A stretch of 64,000 nt of DNA from Streptomyces lincolnensis (lineage in GTDB: Bacteria; Actinomycetota; Actinomycetes; Streptomycetales; Streptomycetaceae). Below, piece after piece: positions 8,757 through 16,760 of the stretch. Position 1 is the stretch's first letter. Every line of letters starts with the position of its first letter. Below the pieces are notes generated by a model. The model was not told the DNA's origin. It saw only the letters and a list, made by a program, of their open reading frames with translations, and searched no databases. The translations under genes were made by a program, and so were the position numbers. Location of the stretch: contig NZ_JAIHON010000017.1 in the NCBI RefSeq assembly GCF_021173675.1, forward strand, positions 56,426 through 120,425. Reading direction: 5' to 3'.

Positions 8757-11174
8757 ATGAACGACGAGCCGCAGCAGCCGACCGAGGGCTGGGCACCCAG
8801 AGAGCCGGAAGCGGCCGCCGCAGCATCGGGCAAGAAGCCCAAGCGACCCAGGCGCACCGGCTGGCGACGCGTCATCCCGACCTGGCGGATGGTGCTCGGC
8901 ACCTTCGTCCTCGGCGTCCTGCTGGTGGTCGGCCTGTTCTTCCTCGGCTACTCCATGGTCAAGATCCCGGCCGCCAACGCCCTGGCCACCAAGCAGAGCA
9001 ACGTCTACCTCTACGCCGACGGCAGCCAGATCGCCCGCGACGGCAAGGTCAACCGCGAGAGCGTCCCCCTCGCACAGATCTCCAAGGCGGCCCAGCACGC
9101 CGTCCTGGCCGCCGAGGACCGCGACTTCTACAGCGAGTCCGCGGTCGACCCCAAGGCCATGCTCCGCGCCGGCTGGAACACCGCCACCGGCAAGGGCAAG
9201 CAGTCCGGGTCCACGATCACCCAGCAGTACGTGAAGAACTACTACCTGGCGCAGGAACAGACCGTCACCCGCAAGGTGAAGGAGTTCTTCATCTCGATCA
9301 AGCTGGACCGCACCGAGTCCAAGGACCACATCCTCGAGGGCTACCTCAACACCAGCTTCTTCGGCCGCAACGCCTACGGCATGCAGGCCGCCGCGCAGGC
9401 CTACTACGGCGTCGAGGCCAAGGACCTCAGCGCCGCCCAGGGCGCCTATCTCGCCGCCCTGGTGAACGCGCCCAGCGAGTACGACGTCGTCGCCCACCCG
9501 GAGAACAGGTCGGCGGCCGAGGCCCGCTGGAACTACGTCCTGGACGGCATGGTCAAGCAGGGCTGGCTCCCGCAGTCCGAGCGCGCCGGCCTGAAGTTCC
9601 CGATGCCCAGGGAGGCCACCGTCTCCACCGGTCTGTCCGGGCAGCGCGGCTACATCGTCCAGGTGATCAACGACTACCTCACCGACAACAAGATCGTCGA
9701 CAAGGACGAGCTCAACGCGGGCGGCTACCGCATCACCACCACGCTGGAGAAGGACAAGCAGGACGCCTTCGTCGACGCGGTCAACGACCAGCTGATCTCC
9801 AAGCTGGACAAGAAGAACAACAAGGTCGACAACTACGTCCGCGCGGGCGGCGCCGCCGTCGACCCGAAGACCGGCAAGGTCGTCGCGATGTACAACGGCA
9901 TCGACTACGTCAAGCAGTACACGCCCAACGCCACCCGCCGGGACTTCCAGGTCGGCTCCACCTTCAAGCCCTTCGTGTTCGCCTCCGCCGTCCAGAACCA
10001 CTCCGAGACGCAGGACGGCACCGTCATCACCCCGAACACGATCTACGACGGCACCAACAAGCGGCCCGTGGTCGGCTGGACCGGCGGCAGCTACGCCCCC
10101 GAGAACGAGGACCAGCACAACTACGGCGACATCACCGTGCGCGAGGCCACCGACCAGTCCGTCAACGCGGTGTACGCGCAGATGGCCGTCGACGTCGGCT
10201 CCGACAAGGTCGAGCAGACCGCGATCGACCTCGGCATCCCGTCCGACACCCCCGACCTGACCCCCACCCCGTCCATCGCGCTCGGCGTGAACACCGCCAG
10301 CGTCCTGGACATGGCGGAGTCCTACGCCACGCTCGCCAACCACGGCCGGCACGGCACGTACACCCTGGTCTCGAAGGTCACCAAGGACGGCAAGCAGACC
10401 GTCGAACTGCCCCAGCGGCAGACCCGCCAGGCCATCAGCCGCGAGGCCGCCGACACCACGACCTCGGTCCTCCAGAGCGTCGTCGAGAACGGCACCGCCA
10501 CCGCCGCCCTCGCCGCCGGCCGCCCCGCCGCGGGCAAGACCGGCACCGCCGAGGAGGACACGGCCGCCTGGTTCGCCGGCTACACCCCCGACCTGGCCAC
10601 CGTCGTCTCCGTGATGGGCCAGGACCCGGTCACCGGCGCCCACAAGTCGCTCTACGGCGCCATGGGCCTGCCCCGCATCAACGGCGGCGGCGCCCCGGCC
10701 GACATCTGGGCGCAGTTCACCAAGGAGGCCCTCAAGGGCGAGCCGGTCACCGACTTCGACCTCCAGCTCCAGCCGGGCGCCGAGCAGTCCCAGGCGCCGA
10801 GCACCGACGCCCCGGCGGACCCGACCACGGGCGGCCAGGACGGCGGCGCCGCCACCGGGGACACCACGGGCGGCGGCACCACCGACGGCGGGCAGCAGGG
10901 CGGCACGACCGGCGACACCACGACGACGGGCGGCACCACCGGAGACCCCACCGACGGCGGGACGACCACCGACGGCGGCACCACCACGGACGGCGGCACG
11001 ACCACCGACGGCGGCACCACGACGGACGGCGGCACCGCCGACGGGGGAACGACGACGGACGGCGGCACCACCGGGGACACCAACGGCGGCGGCACGACCG
11101 ACGGCACCCAACAGGGCGGCACGACCGTGGGCCCGGGCCCCCAACTCGGCACCCGACGCCAGCTGAGCCCCTGA
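8757..11174 (+). CDS. Bifunctional class A penicillin-binding protein
   Basis: An 805-residue membrane-anchored peptidoglycan synthase. A basic cytoplasmic tail is followed by one membrane span (about 45-66). The GT51 glycosyltransferase domain has the catalytic motif AAEDRDFYSE with Glu120. The transpeptidase domain has SXXK at Ser401 (STFK) and KTG at 594-596. The C-terminus beyond about residue 665 is a low-complexity Gly/Thr/Asp tail with TTDGG repeats. Two starts are possible: GTG 8748, only 3 bases after AGGAG, or ATG 8757, 12 bases after it; I list the ATG. The sigma-E-like promoter fits a role in envelope-stress repair. Confidence 0.93.
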   Translation: MNDEPQQPTEGWAPREPEAAAAASGKKPKRPRRTGWRRVIPTWRMVLGTFVLGVLLVVGLFFLGYSMVKIPAANALATKQSNVYLYADGSQIARDGKVNRESVPLAQISKAAQHAVLAAEDRDFYSESAVDPKAMLRAGWNTATGKGKQSGSTITQQYVKNYYLAQEQTVTRKVKEFFISIKLDRTESKDHILEGYLNTSFFGRNAYGMQAAAQAYYGVEAKDLSAAQGAYLAALVNAPSEYDVVAHPENRSAAEARWNYVLDGMVKQGWLPQSERAGLKFPMPREATVSTGLSGQRGYIVQVINDYLTDNKIVDKDELNAGGYRITTTLEKDKQDAFVDAVNDQLISKLDKKNNKVDNYVRAGGAAVDPKTGKVVAMYNGIDYVKQYTPNATRRDFQVGSTFKPFVFASAVQNHSETQDGTVITPNTIYDGTNKRPVVGWTGGSYAPENEDQHNYGDITVREATDQSVNAVYAQMAVDVGSDKVEQTAIDLGIPSDTPDLTPTPSIALGVNTASVLDMAESYATLANHGRHGTYTLVSKVTKDGKQTVELPQRQTRQAISREAADTTTSVLQSVVENGTATAALAAGRPAAGKTGTAEEDTAAWFAGYTPDLATVVSVMGQDPVTGAHKSLYGAMGLPRINGGGAPADIWAQFTKEALKGEPVTDFDLQLQPGAEQSQAPSTDAPADPTTGGQDGGAATGDTTGGGTTDGGQQGGTTGDTTTTGGTTGDPTDGGTTTDGGTTTDGGTTTDGGTTTDGGTADGGTTTDGGTTGDTNGGGTTDGTQQGGTTVGPGPQLGTRRQLSP

Positions 11175-11195
11175 CCGTCTTCGGCTGCTGACCGG

Positions 11196-11516
11196 TCAGT
11201 GCCCGGAGGTCGCCTTCAGGCCCACCACGGCGACCAGCAGCAGGCACACGAAGAAGATCCGGGCGGCGGTGGCCGGCTCCCCCAGCACCACCATGCCGAC
11301 CACCGCCGCACCGGCCGCCCCGATCCCCACCCACACGCCGTAGGCGGTCCCGATGGGCAGGGAGCGGGTGGCGTACGACAGCAGCAGCATGCTGGCGACG
11401 ATGCCGGAACCGGTGAGCAGACTCGGCACGAGCCGGGTGAAGCCGTCGGTGTACTTCATACCGACCGACCAGCCCACCTCCAGCAGACCGGCGACGACGA
11501 GCAGGACCCAGGCCAT
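11196..11516 (-). CDS. Small multidrug resistance (SMR) family transporter
   Basis: A 106-residue protein with four transmembrane helices, beginning MAWVLLVVAGLLEVGWSVGMKYTDG. It has the conserved membrane Glu of SMR proteins (Glu in LLEVGWS) and the GTAYGVWVGIGAAGA segment of helix 3. SMR members export quaternary ammonium compounds or guanidinium; the LEVGWSVGMKYTDGFTR pattern is close to SugE/Gdx guanidinium exporters. I looked for a guanidine riboswitch in the leader and did not find one. The ATG at 11516 has GGAGGT upstream. Confidence 0.88.
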   Translation of the reverse strand: MAWVLLVVAGLLEVGWSVGMKYTDGFTRLVPSLLTGSGIVASMLLLSYATRSLPIGTAYGVWVGIGAAGAAVVGMVVLGEPATAARIFFVCLLLVAVVGLKATSGH

Positions 11517-11628
11517 GACGGCACCTCCGAGAACAGAAGTCACAAGGGGTGCGTCGTCTTTGCCGATACTGCGAGGACCCGGTACGGCGCGTCTCGTCGG
11601 GCTCCTTCGAAGATAGCAAAAGCACAGC

Positions 11629-11666
11629 CGAAAGGGGCCGGTGACAACGGTCACCAGCCCCTTTCG
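11629..11666 (-). terminator. Strong hairpin terminator of the GroES-like gene
   Basis: Two 17-base arms (11629-11645 and 11650-11666) enclose a 4-base loop. On the plus strand there is one C/A mismatch, but in the minus-strand RNA the same position is a G-U wobble, so the stem is unbroken only in the transcript of the GroES-like gene, which ends 8 bases upstream. That points to minus-strand function. Confidence 0.75.
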
Positions 11667-11674
11667 CCTGTGTT

Positions 11675-12031
11675 CTACAGGTACAGCCCGGTCGAGTCCT
11701 CGGAGCCCTCGAAGCGGTCCGCGGCCACGGCGTGCAGGTCGCGCTCGCGCATCAGCACGTAGGCGATGCCGCGCACCTCCACCTCGGCCCGGTCCTCCGG
11801 ATCGAACAGGACCCGGTCGCCGGGCTCCACCGTCCGCACGTTCTGGCCCACCGCGACGACCTCGGCCCAGGCCAGCCGACGGCCGACCGCCGCGGTGGCG
11901 GGAATCAGGATGCCCCCGCCCGACCGCCGCTCACCCTCGCCGGTCTCCTGCCGCACGAGTACACGGTCGTGCAACATCCGGATGGGCAGCTTGTCGTGCT
12001 GGGTGCTGTGGTCGTTTCTGTTGGCGCTCAC
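11675..12031 (-). CDS. GroES-like co-chaperonin family protein
   Basis: A 118-residue protein with the Cpn10 fold signature: LHDRVLVRQE near residues 20-29, SGGGILIPATA (mobile-loop side), VVAVGQNVR, and VEPGDRVLFDP. It is longer than canonical GroES at both ends and its mobile loop is diverged, so it is probably a second, GroES-like protein and not the partner of the main GroEL. No groEL gene is nearby. The start is a GTG with only a weak AGGGGC before it. Its role in the cell is unknown. Confidence 0.8.
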   Translation of the reverse strand: MSANRNDHSTQHDKLPIRMLHDRVLVRQETGEGERRSGGGILIPATAAVGRRLAWAEVVAVGQNVRTVEPGDRVLFDPEDRAEVEVRGIAYVLMRERDLHAVAADRFEGSEDSTGLYL

Positions 12032-12086
12032 GCCCCTGAACCTACCTGTCTTCGGCGCGTCCGTACGCTGCCGGGTCGCCCCCGGT

Positions 12087-12416
12087 TCAGCCCTTGCGGC
12101 GCCGGGTGCCGAGGGCCAGCAGACCCACCAGGCCCACGGCGACGAGGGCGACCGGCACGACCCGCTCCAGCCGCGGGGCGCCCTCCTCGTCCACGAACTG
12201 GGCCTTCACATCGCTGACGACCCGGTTGACGCCGACGTAGGCACGTCCGAGCGTGTGATCGATATTGGACACCACCTTCGCCTTGGCGTCGCCCACGATC
12301 GTCCTGGGGTGCACCCGCACCCCGAGTTCGTCGAGGGTCTCGGCCAGCACTTCGCGGCGGCGCTTGATGTCCGCCTCGATCTGCGCCGGGGTTCTGATGT
12401 CCGACGTGTCCGCCAC
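12087..12416 (-). CDS. DUF3618 domain membrane protein
   Basis: A 109-residue protein. The N-terminal half is the DUF3618 signature (RTPAQIEADIKRRREVLAET then LDELGVRVHP). The C-terminus has a single membrane span (VVPVALVAVGLVGLLAL) with a basic anchor RRRKG. Such proteins are common in actinobacteria and are usually neighbours of phage-shock-like or stress genes; the function is unknown. The GTG start at 12416 is chosen for the GGAGG 8 bases upstream. It is divergent from bcp. Confidence 0.85.
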   Translation of the reverse strand: MADTSDIRTPAQIEADIKRRREVLAETLDELGVRVHPRTIVGDAKAKVVSNIDHTLGRAYVGVNRVVSDVKAQFVDEEGAPRLERVVPVALVAVGLVGLLALGTRRRKG

Positions 12417-12497
12417 GGTGGGGCCTCCGAAGTCGCTGCTGTGTGTCCCGCACAGTCTGTCAGTTCCGGCCGCGCACGCACTGTCAGGACCCCCGGT

Positions 12498-12503
12498 TAC
12501 GCT
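12498..12503 (+). promoter_or_regulatory. -10 box, leaderless start of bcp
   Basis: TACGCT is followed by exactly six bases (GACCCA) and the ATG of bcp. No ribosome binding site is present. This is the geometry expected for a leaderless mRNA. Confidence 0.5.
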
Positions 12504-12509
12504 GACCCA

Positions 12510-12977
12510 ATGAGCGAGCGACTCCAGCCCGGGGACGTGGCCCCCGCCTTCACCCTGCCCGACGCCGACGGCAACGAGGTCTCCCTGTCGGACCACAAGG
12601 GCCGCAAGGTCATCGTCTACTTCTACCCGGCCGCCCTGACCCCCGGCTGCACGAAGCAGGCCTGCGACTTCACCGACAACCTGGAGGTGCTGGCCGGCGC
12701 GGGCTACGACGTCCTCGGCATCTCCCCCGACTCCCCCGAGAAGCTGGCCAAGTTCCGCGACAAGGAGTCCCTCAAGGTCACCCTCCTCGCCGACCCCGAC
12801 AAGAAGGTCACCGAGGCCTACGCCGCCTACGGCGAGAAGAAGAACTACGGCAAGACCTACATGGGCGTCATCCGCTCCACGATCGTCGTGGACGAGGAGG
12901 GCAAGGTCGAACGGGCCCTGTACAACGTCCGCGCGACGGGCCACGTCGCCAAGATCATCAAGGACCTGGGGATCTGA
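12510..12977 (+). CDS. bcp: Thioredoxin-dependent thiol peroxidase (Bcp/PrxQ)
   Basis: A 155-residue peroxiredoxin that reduces H2O2 and organic hydroperoxides with thioredoxin. The peroxidatic cysteine motif is ALTPGCTKQACDF (near residues 44-56) in the PxxxTxxC context. The second Cys five residues later gives the atypical 2-Cys PrxQ arrangement. The downstream DSPEKLAKFRDK and KTYMGVIRSTIVVDEEGKV stretches are typical of Bcp. It is followed by a strong terminator and so appears monocistronic and leaderless. Confidence 0.93.
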   Translation: MSERLQPGDVAPAFTLPDADGNEVSLSDHKGRKVIVYFYPAALTPGCTKQACDFTDNLEVLAGAGYDVLGISPDSPEKLAKFRDKESLKVTLLADPDKKVTEAYAAYGEKKNYGKTYMGVIRSTIVVDEEGKVERALYNVRATGHVAKIIKDLGI

Positions 12978-12989
12978 CCCCCACCCTGA

Positions 12990-13027
12990 AGCGGCCCGCC
13001 CCGGAGCGACCCGGGGCGGGCCGCTTC
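12990..13027 (+). terminator. Terminator of bcp
   Basis: A perfect 16-bp stem (12990-13005 with 13012-13027) with a 6-base loop starts 12 bases after the bcp stop codon. There is no T-run, as is common in Streptomyces. Confidence 0.8.
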
Positions 13028-13109
13028 ACGTTCCGGGCGTGACTGTCCGATAAGCGGTTCGTTACTCCGTACGGGCCACGAACGGGTGGTCGTGACCGGA
13101 GGGGGCTTG

Positions 13110-13751
13110 ATGGGGGTCAGTGCGTACACCAAGGAGCGGCTGGAGGAGGCGGCTCGGGGGGCACGGACGTTGTCGGAGGCGTTGGAGCGGTTGGGGGTGG
13201 ATCCGCGGAGTTCGACTCGACGGTATGTGTTCGAGCGGATGAAGAAGCTGGGAGTGGACGTCACGCACTTCGAGCGGGAGGGCGTGAAGTGGACGCGGGA
13301 GGTCCTCCAAGAGGCCGTTTCGGCGGCGACGAACATGTGCGAGGTGCTGCGGCATCTCGGGCTTGAGGTCGTCGGCGGGCACCACACGCACATCAGTCGG
13401 CGGATCAAGGCGTACGGTATCGACACGTCGCACTTCCAGGTGCCGACACGGCGCGGCAAGGTGTGGCGGCCTCGGACACCGGAAGCCTTTCTCGTGGAGC
13501 AGCCGGTCGGGCAAGCCAGGCGCATTCCGAGCGATCGGCTCCGGTGGGCGATGGCGACCACAGGCGTGCCGGAGCAGTGTGCGATGTGCGGGACGGAGGC
13601 GGTGTGGCGAGGACACCCGCTCCCCCTGGAGGTCGACCACATCGATGGCAACTGGCGGGACAACCGCATCGAGAACCTTCGGTTTCTGTGTCCCAACTGC
13701 CACTCGACGACGGACAGTTACCGGGGGCGCGGTAAGGACCGGGCTTCATGA
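13110..13751 (+). CDS. HNH endonuclease with two N-terminal SHF-type modules
   Basis: A 213-residue putative DNA nuclease. The C-terminal HNH domain has a zinc ribbon formed by Cys157/Cys160 and Cys194/Cys197, and the VDHIDGNWRDNRIENL core with general-base His177. The N-terminal half has two copies of a module of about 50 residues. Each is a helix with E-A-A/V then T-L-S-E or N-M-C-E, then RLGV/HLGL, and ends in GVDVTHFE or GIDTSHFQ. These modules are likely DNA-binding. The ATG at 13110 is preceded by GGAGGGG. Its stop overlaps the start of the next, related gene (ATGA). The pair resembles phage or homing-type HNH genes, but no phage genes are next to it. Confidence 0.82.
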   Translation: MGVSAYTKERLEEAARGARTLSEALERLGVDPRSSTRRYVFERMKKLGVDVTHFEREGVKWTREVLQEAVSAATNMCEVLRHLGLEVVGGHHTHISRRIKAYGIDTSHFQVPTRRGKVWRPRTPEAFLVEQPVGQARRIPSDRLRWAMATTGVPEQCAMCGTEAVWRGHPLPLEVDHIDGNWRDNRIENLRFLCPNCHSTTDSYRGRGKDRAS

Positions 13752-14293
13752 GCGCAACGCCTGCCAAACCAGGCCCCGAGGAGCTGCGTCGAGCGGTCGA
13801 AGGAGCGACCTCCGTCGCGGGCACACTCCGCGCTCTGGGAAGGGAGCCCTACAACAGCAAGCTGCGCACCCAGTTCCACCGCTGGGTGGCCGAGGACGGT
13901 CTCGACATCTCCCACTTCCTGGGGCAGGCGCATCAACGCGGCGGGCCGGGCACCACACCGCTCCGGCGGACACAGGACATCCTGGTCCGGCATAACGGCA
14001 CCCGTCGGACCAGAACCCACCTGCTCCGGCGTGCGCTCGTGGAAGTGGGCGTGCCCGAGGAGTGCGTCGAGTGCGGAACAGGCCCCGAATGGCTCGGCAA
14101 GCCCATGACGCTGGAGGTCGATCACATCAACGGGGACTGGAGCGACGACCGGCGGGAGAACCTGCGGTTGCTGTGCCCCAACTGTCATGCCATCACCAGC
14201 ACCTGGTGCAGGGGAGGCAGAAAACGGCGAGGGACGCCCGGTACGATGGCCGTGCATGCGGCCGTGGCGGAACGGCATACGCGAGGGTCTTAG
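13748..14293 (+). CDS. Second HNH endonuclease, 3' end overlapping tRNA-Leu
   Basis: A 181-residue paralogue of the preceding protein with only one N-terminal SHF-type module (ending GLDISHFLG). The HNH core has VDHINGDWSDDRREN with His126, and CVEC and CPNC zinc pairs. It starts inside the upstream stop codon, so the two are translationally coupled. The last 12 codons run through the 5' half of the tRNA-Leu gene, and its stop codon TAG (14291-14293) is the anticodon triplet of that tRNA. The final 25 or so residues (after about residue 155) are therefore dictated by tRNA promoter and tRNA sequence and are unlikely to be part of the nuclease fold. Confidence 0.8.
   Translation: MSATPAKPGPEELRRAVEGATSVAGTLRALGREPYNSKLRTQFHRWVAEDGLDISHFLGQAHQRGGPGTTPLRRTQDILVRHNGTRRTRTHLLRRALVEVGVPEECVECGTGPEWLGKPMTLEVDHINGDWSDDRRENLRLLCPNCHAITSTWCRGGRKRRGTPGTMAVHAAVAERHTRGS
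14242..14247 (+). promoter_or_regulatory. -10 box of tRNA-Leu, inside the HNH gene
   Basis: TACGAT lies 10 bases before the mature 5' end of tRNA-Leu and within the coding region of the second HNH gene. No clear -35 box is visible upstream. Confidence 0.4.
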
Positions 14294-14340
14294 GAACCCT
14301 TGGGCGAAAGCCCGTGTGGGTTCGAATCCCATCGGCCGCA
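14258..14340 (+). tRNA. tRNA-Leu (anticodon UAG)
   Basis: An 83-base class II tRNA. Acceptor arms GCGGCCG and CGGCCGC pair perfectly and A is the discriminator. The anticodon stem-loop AGGGT-CTTAGGA-ACCCT carries anticodon TAG, reading CUA and other CUN codons. The long variable arm (TGGGCGAAAGCCCG) is typical of tRNA-Leu. The T-arm is GTGGG-TTCGAAT-CCCAT. CCA is not encoded. Confidence 0.95.
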
Positions 14341-14342
14341 CA

Positions 14343-14379
14343 GCCCCGCACCTTCAAACCGAAGGCGCGGGGCCTTTTT
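14343..14379 (+). terminator. Rho-independent terminator of tRNA-Leu
   Basis: GCCCCGCACCTTC (14343-14355) pairs with GAAGGCGCGGGGC (14361-14373) with one mismatch, followed by a run of five T. A T-run is unusual at this GC content and marks a canonical terminator. It also separates the tRNA from the convergent rdgB gene. Confidence 0.88.
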
Positions 14380-14385
14380 GTGGAG

Positions 14386-14988
14386 TCAGCCCAACAGCTC
14401 CCGAACCACCGGCACCAACCCCCGGAACGCCTTCCCCCGGTGGCTGATCGCGTTCTTCTCGTCCGCGGTCAGTTCGGCGCAGGTTCGGGTGTCGCCGTCG
14501 GGCTGGAGGATGGGGTCGTAGCCGAAGCCGTTCGTGCCGACCGGGGCATGCCGCAGCACACCCCGCAGCCGGCCCTCGACCACCCTCTCCGTGCCGTCGG
14601 GCAGGGCCAGGGCCGCCGCGCAGGCGAAGTGGGCGCCGCGGTGTTCGTCGGCGATGTCCGACAGCTGGGCGAGGAGGAGTTCGAGGTTGGCGCGGTCGTC
14701 GCCGTGCTTGCCGGCCCAGCGGGCGGAGAAGATGCCGGGGGCGCCGTTCAGGACGTCGACGCAGAGGCCGGAGTCGTCGGCCACCGCCGGCAACCCCGTC
14801 GCACGGGCGAGGGCGTGGGCCTTGAGGAGGGCGTTCTCGGCGAAGGTGACGCCGGTTTCCCTGACGTCGGGGATCTCGGGGTAGGCGTCCGCGCCGACGA
14901 GGTCGTGGGGCAGGCCTGCGTCGGCGAGGATCGACCTGAGTTCGGTGATCTTTCCGGCGTTGCGGGTGGCGAGGATCAGGCGGGTCAT
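14386..14988 (-). CDS. rdgB: Non-canonical purine NTP pyrophosphatase (XTP/dITPase)
   Basis: A 200-residue house-cleaning enzyme of the Ham1/RdgB family. It hydrolyses ITP, dITP and XTP to monophosphates and so keeps deaminated purines out of DNA and RNA. Family motifs are LILATRNAGKITELR (substrate loop), VADDSGLCVDVLNG with the metal-binding Asp residues, and FGYDPIL...AELTADEKNAISHRGKA near the C-terminus. The ATG at 14988 is used; a GTG two codons upstream is possible. It shares strand and neighbourhood with rph, a conserved association in actinobacteria. Confidence 0.94.
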   Translation of the reverse strand: MTRLILATRNAGKITELRSILADAGLPHDLVGADAYPEIPDVRETGVTFAENALLKAHALARATGLPAVADDSGLCVDVLNGAPGIFSARWAGKHGDDRANLELLLAQLSDIADEHRGAHFACAAALALPDGTERVVEGRLRGVLRHAPVGTNGFGYDPILQPDGDTRTCAELTADEKNAISHRGKAFRGLVPVVRELLG

Positions 14989-15022
14989 GCCCACCAGTAT
15001 TCCGGCCCCGCCACCCCGTTCG

Positions 15023-15424
15023 TTACGGCGTGCAGACCTTGGTCAGTTCGCCGGCCGCGTCGGTGACCGGGCTGAGGTCCGGCGTCTCGTCGCCGTTCTT
15101 GACGGCCGTACGGACGTTGTCGACGGCCGCGTTCAGGTCGTCGACGGCCTTGTTGACGTCGGCGTTGTCGGTCTTGTCGCCGACCTCGCGGAGGTTCTTG
15201 TCGATGGCGTCGAGGGACTCGTCGATCTGGGTCGGGTCGTTCGTCGCGCTCTCGACGGCCTGCTGGAGGTCCGTGACGCTGTCGGCGACGGCCTCGGCGG
15301 TCTGGACGCAGTCCAGTGCCTTGCTGACGGCGTCGCAGCCCGTGGTCAGTCCGACCGTCAGGCCTACGGCCGCGACGGCGGCGGCGATGGCGGTACGGCG
15401 ACTGCGGCGACGGCTCGCGGCCAT
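15023..15424 (-). CDS. Small putative lipoprotein, helical
   Basis: A 133-residue secreted protein. A twin-Arg-rich N-region (AASRRRSRRT) is followed by a hydrophobic core and a lipobox-like LTTGC near residue 30, so it is probably lipid-anchored. The mature part is acidic and predicted helical, with regularly spaced Asp/Asn-Ala-Val patterns (DLQQAVESATNDP, DAIDKNLREVGDK, AVDDLNAAVDNVRTAV) suggesting a three-helix bundle. GGAGGG precedes the ATG at 15424. I do not recognise a functional family. It sits between rph and rdgB on the same strand. Confidence 0.8.
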   Translation of the reverse strand: MAASRRRSRRTAIAAAVAAVGLTVGLTTGCDAVSKALDCVQTAEAVADSVTDLQQAVESATNDPTQIDESLDAIDKNLREVGDKTDNADVNKAVDDLNAAVDNVRTAVKNGDETPDLSPVTDAAGELTKVCTP

Positions 15425-15563
15425 GGGGGTTCCCTCCGTTGGTCGGCCTCGACGGCCCTCGTGCTGGCCGGGCGCGTGGTGGTGTGCCACGCGCCCGTAC
15501 CTCTAGTGACGCGAGGGCGGTCGGCGCGGTTGCCCGCGGCGGCCGTTCTCCTTGGTACGTCCT

Positions 15564-16301
<738 letters not shown>

Positions 16302-16333
16302 GCGCTGAGCCTAGCCGCAGCGAGAGATGCGGA

Positions 16334-16376
16334 AGGGGCCGCTCCCTTGCCGGACGGCCTTGTCGGGAGGGCCCCT
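16334..16376 (-). terminator. Hairpin after nagF
   Basis: AGGGGCC-GC-TCCC on the left pairs with GGGA-G-GGCCCCT on the right with a small internal bulge and an 18-base loop. It lies 24 bases beyond the nagF stop on the minus strand and before rph, so it probably ends the nagF transcript. Confidence 0.5.
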
Positions 16377-16399
16377 CAGCCCGGGATGATCCCCAGGCT

Positions 16400-16633
16400 T
16401 CACATCATGTCTTCGATCTCCCCGGCGATGGGGTCGGCGTCCGTGCCGATGACGACCTGGATGGCGGTGCCCATCTTGACGACGCCGTGGGCGCCGGCGG
16501 ACTTCAGGGCGGCGTCGTCGACAAGCGAGGGGTCCTTGACCTCGGTCCGCAGGCGGGTGATGCAGCCCTCGACCTCTTCGATGTTGTCGATGCCGCCGAG
16601 CCCGGCGACGATCTTCTCTGCCTTGGTGGCCAT
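16400..16633 (-). CDS. nagF: GlcNAc PTS system EIIB component
   Basis: A 77-residue PTS IIB domain. The phosphorylated cysteine is Cys24 in EEVEGCITRLR, followed by VKDPSLVDDAALKSAGAHGVV and a final IAGEIEDMM. It passes phosphate from the general PTS proteins to GlcNAc carried by the IIC permease. In S. coelicolor the equivalent stand-alone IIB is divergent from the IIC genes nagE1/nagE2, exactly the arrangement here. GAGGAGACCG-like sequence lies before the ATG. The dre site at 16725-16740 lies in the shared upstream region. Confidence 0.92.
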   Translation of the reverse strand: MATKAEKIVAGLGGIDNIEEVEGCITRLRTEVKDPSLVDDAALKSAGAHGVVKMGTAIQVVIGTDADPIAGEIEDMM

Positions 16634-16724
16634 TTCGGTCTCCTCACACACAGGTGGCCCAACTTCGCGAGCGATTGCGGCGTGTGTACCGAAAGATGAC
16701 GTCACAGCAACCCAATCGTCGATG

Positions 16725-16740
16725 ACTGGTCTACACCACA
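16725..16740 (+). promoter_or_regulatory. DasR operator (dre) between nagF and nagE1
   Basis: The 16-bp sequence ACTGGTCTACACCACA fits the known dre consensus ACTGGTCTAGACCACT with two changes. It lies immediately before nagE1 and can also serve the divergent nagF. DasR, a GntR-type repressor released by glucosamine-6-phosphate, controls these genes in Streptomyces. Confidence 0.88.
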
Positions 16741-16760
16741 TGACAGGCGGTCGCCAACCG

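Noticed and set aside
10920..11090. CRISPR-like or minisatellite array
   Set aside because: The regular GGCGGCACCACC units are codons for the TTDGG tail of the penicillin-binding protein, without spacers of unique sequence.
8685..11144. Long minus-strand open frame of about 819 codons opposite the penicillin-binding protein gene
   Set aside because: It is Gly/Val/Arg low-complexity translation of the complementary strand of a strongly GC-biased gene. It has no domain or ribosome binding site, and the plus-strand gene has all PBP motifs.
11517..11628. Guanidine riboswitch before the SMR transporter
   Set aside because: The leader lacks the conserved guanidine-I core and the paired ACGR-loop hairpins of guanidine-II. 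Only a ribosome binding site is seen.
13110..14340. Integrative element inserted at tRNA-Leu
   Set aside because: Elements insert at the 3' end of tRNAs and leave a repeat of it. No integrase and no repeat of the tRNA 3' end is present; the HNH genes lie on the 5' side.
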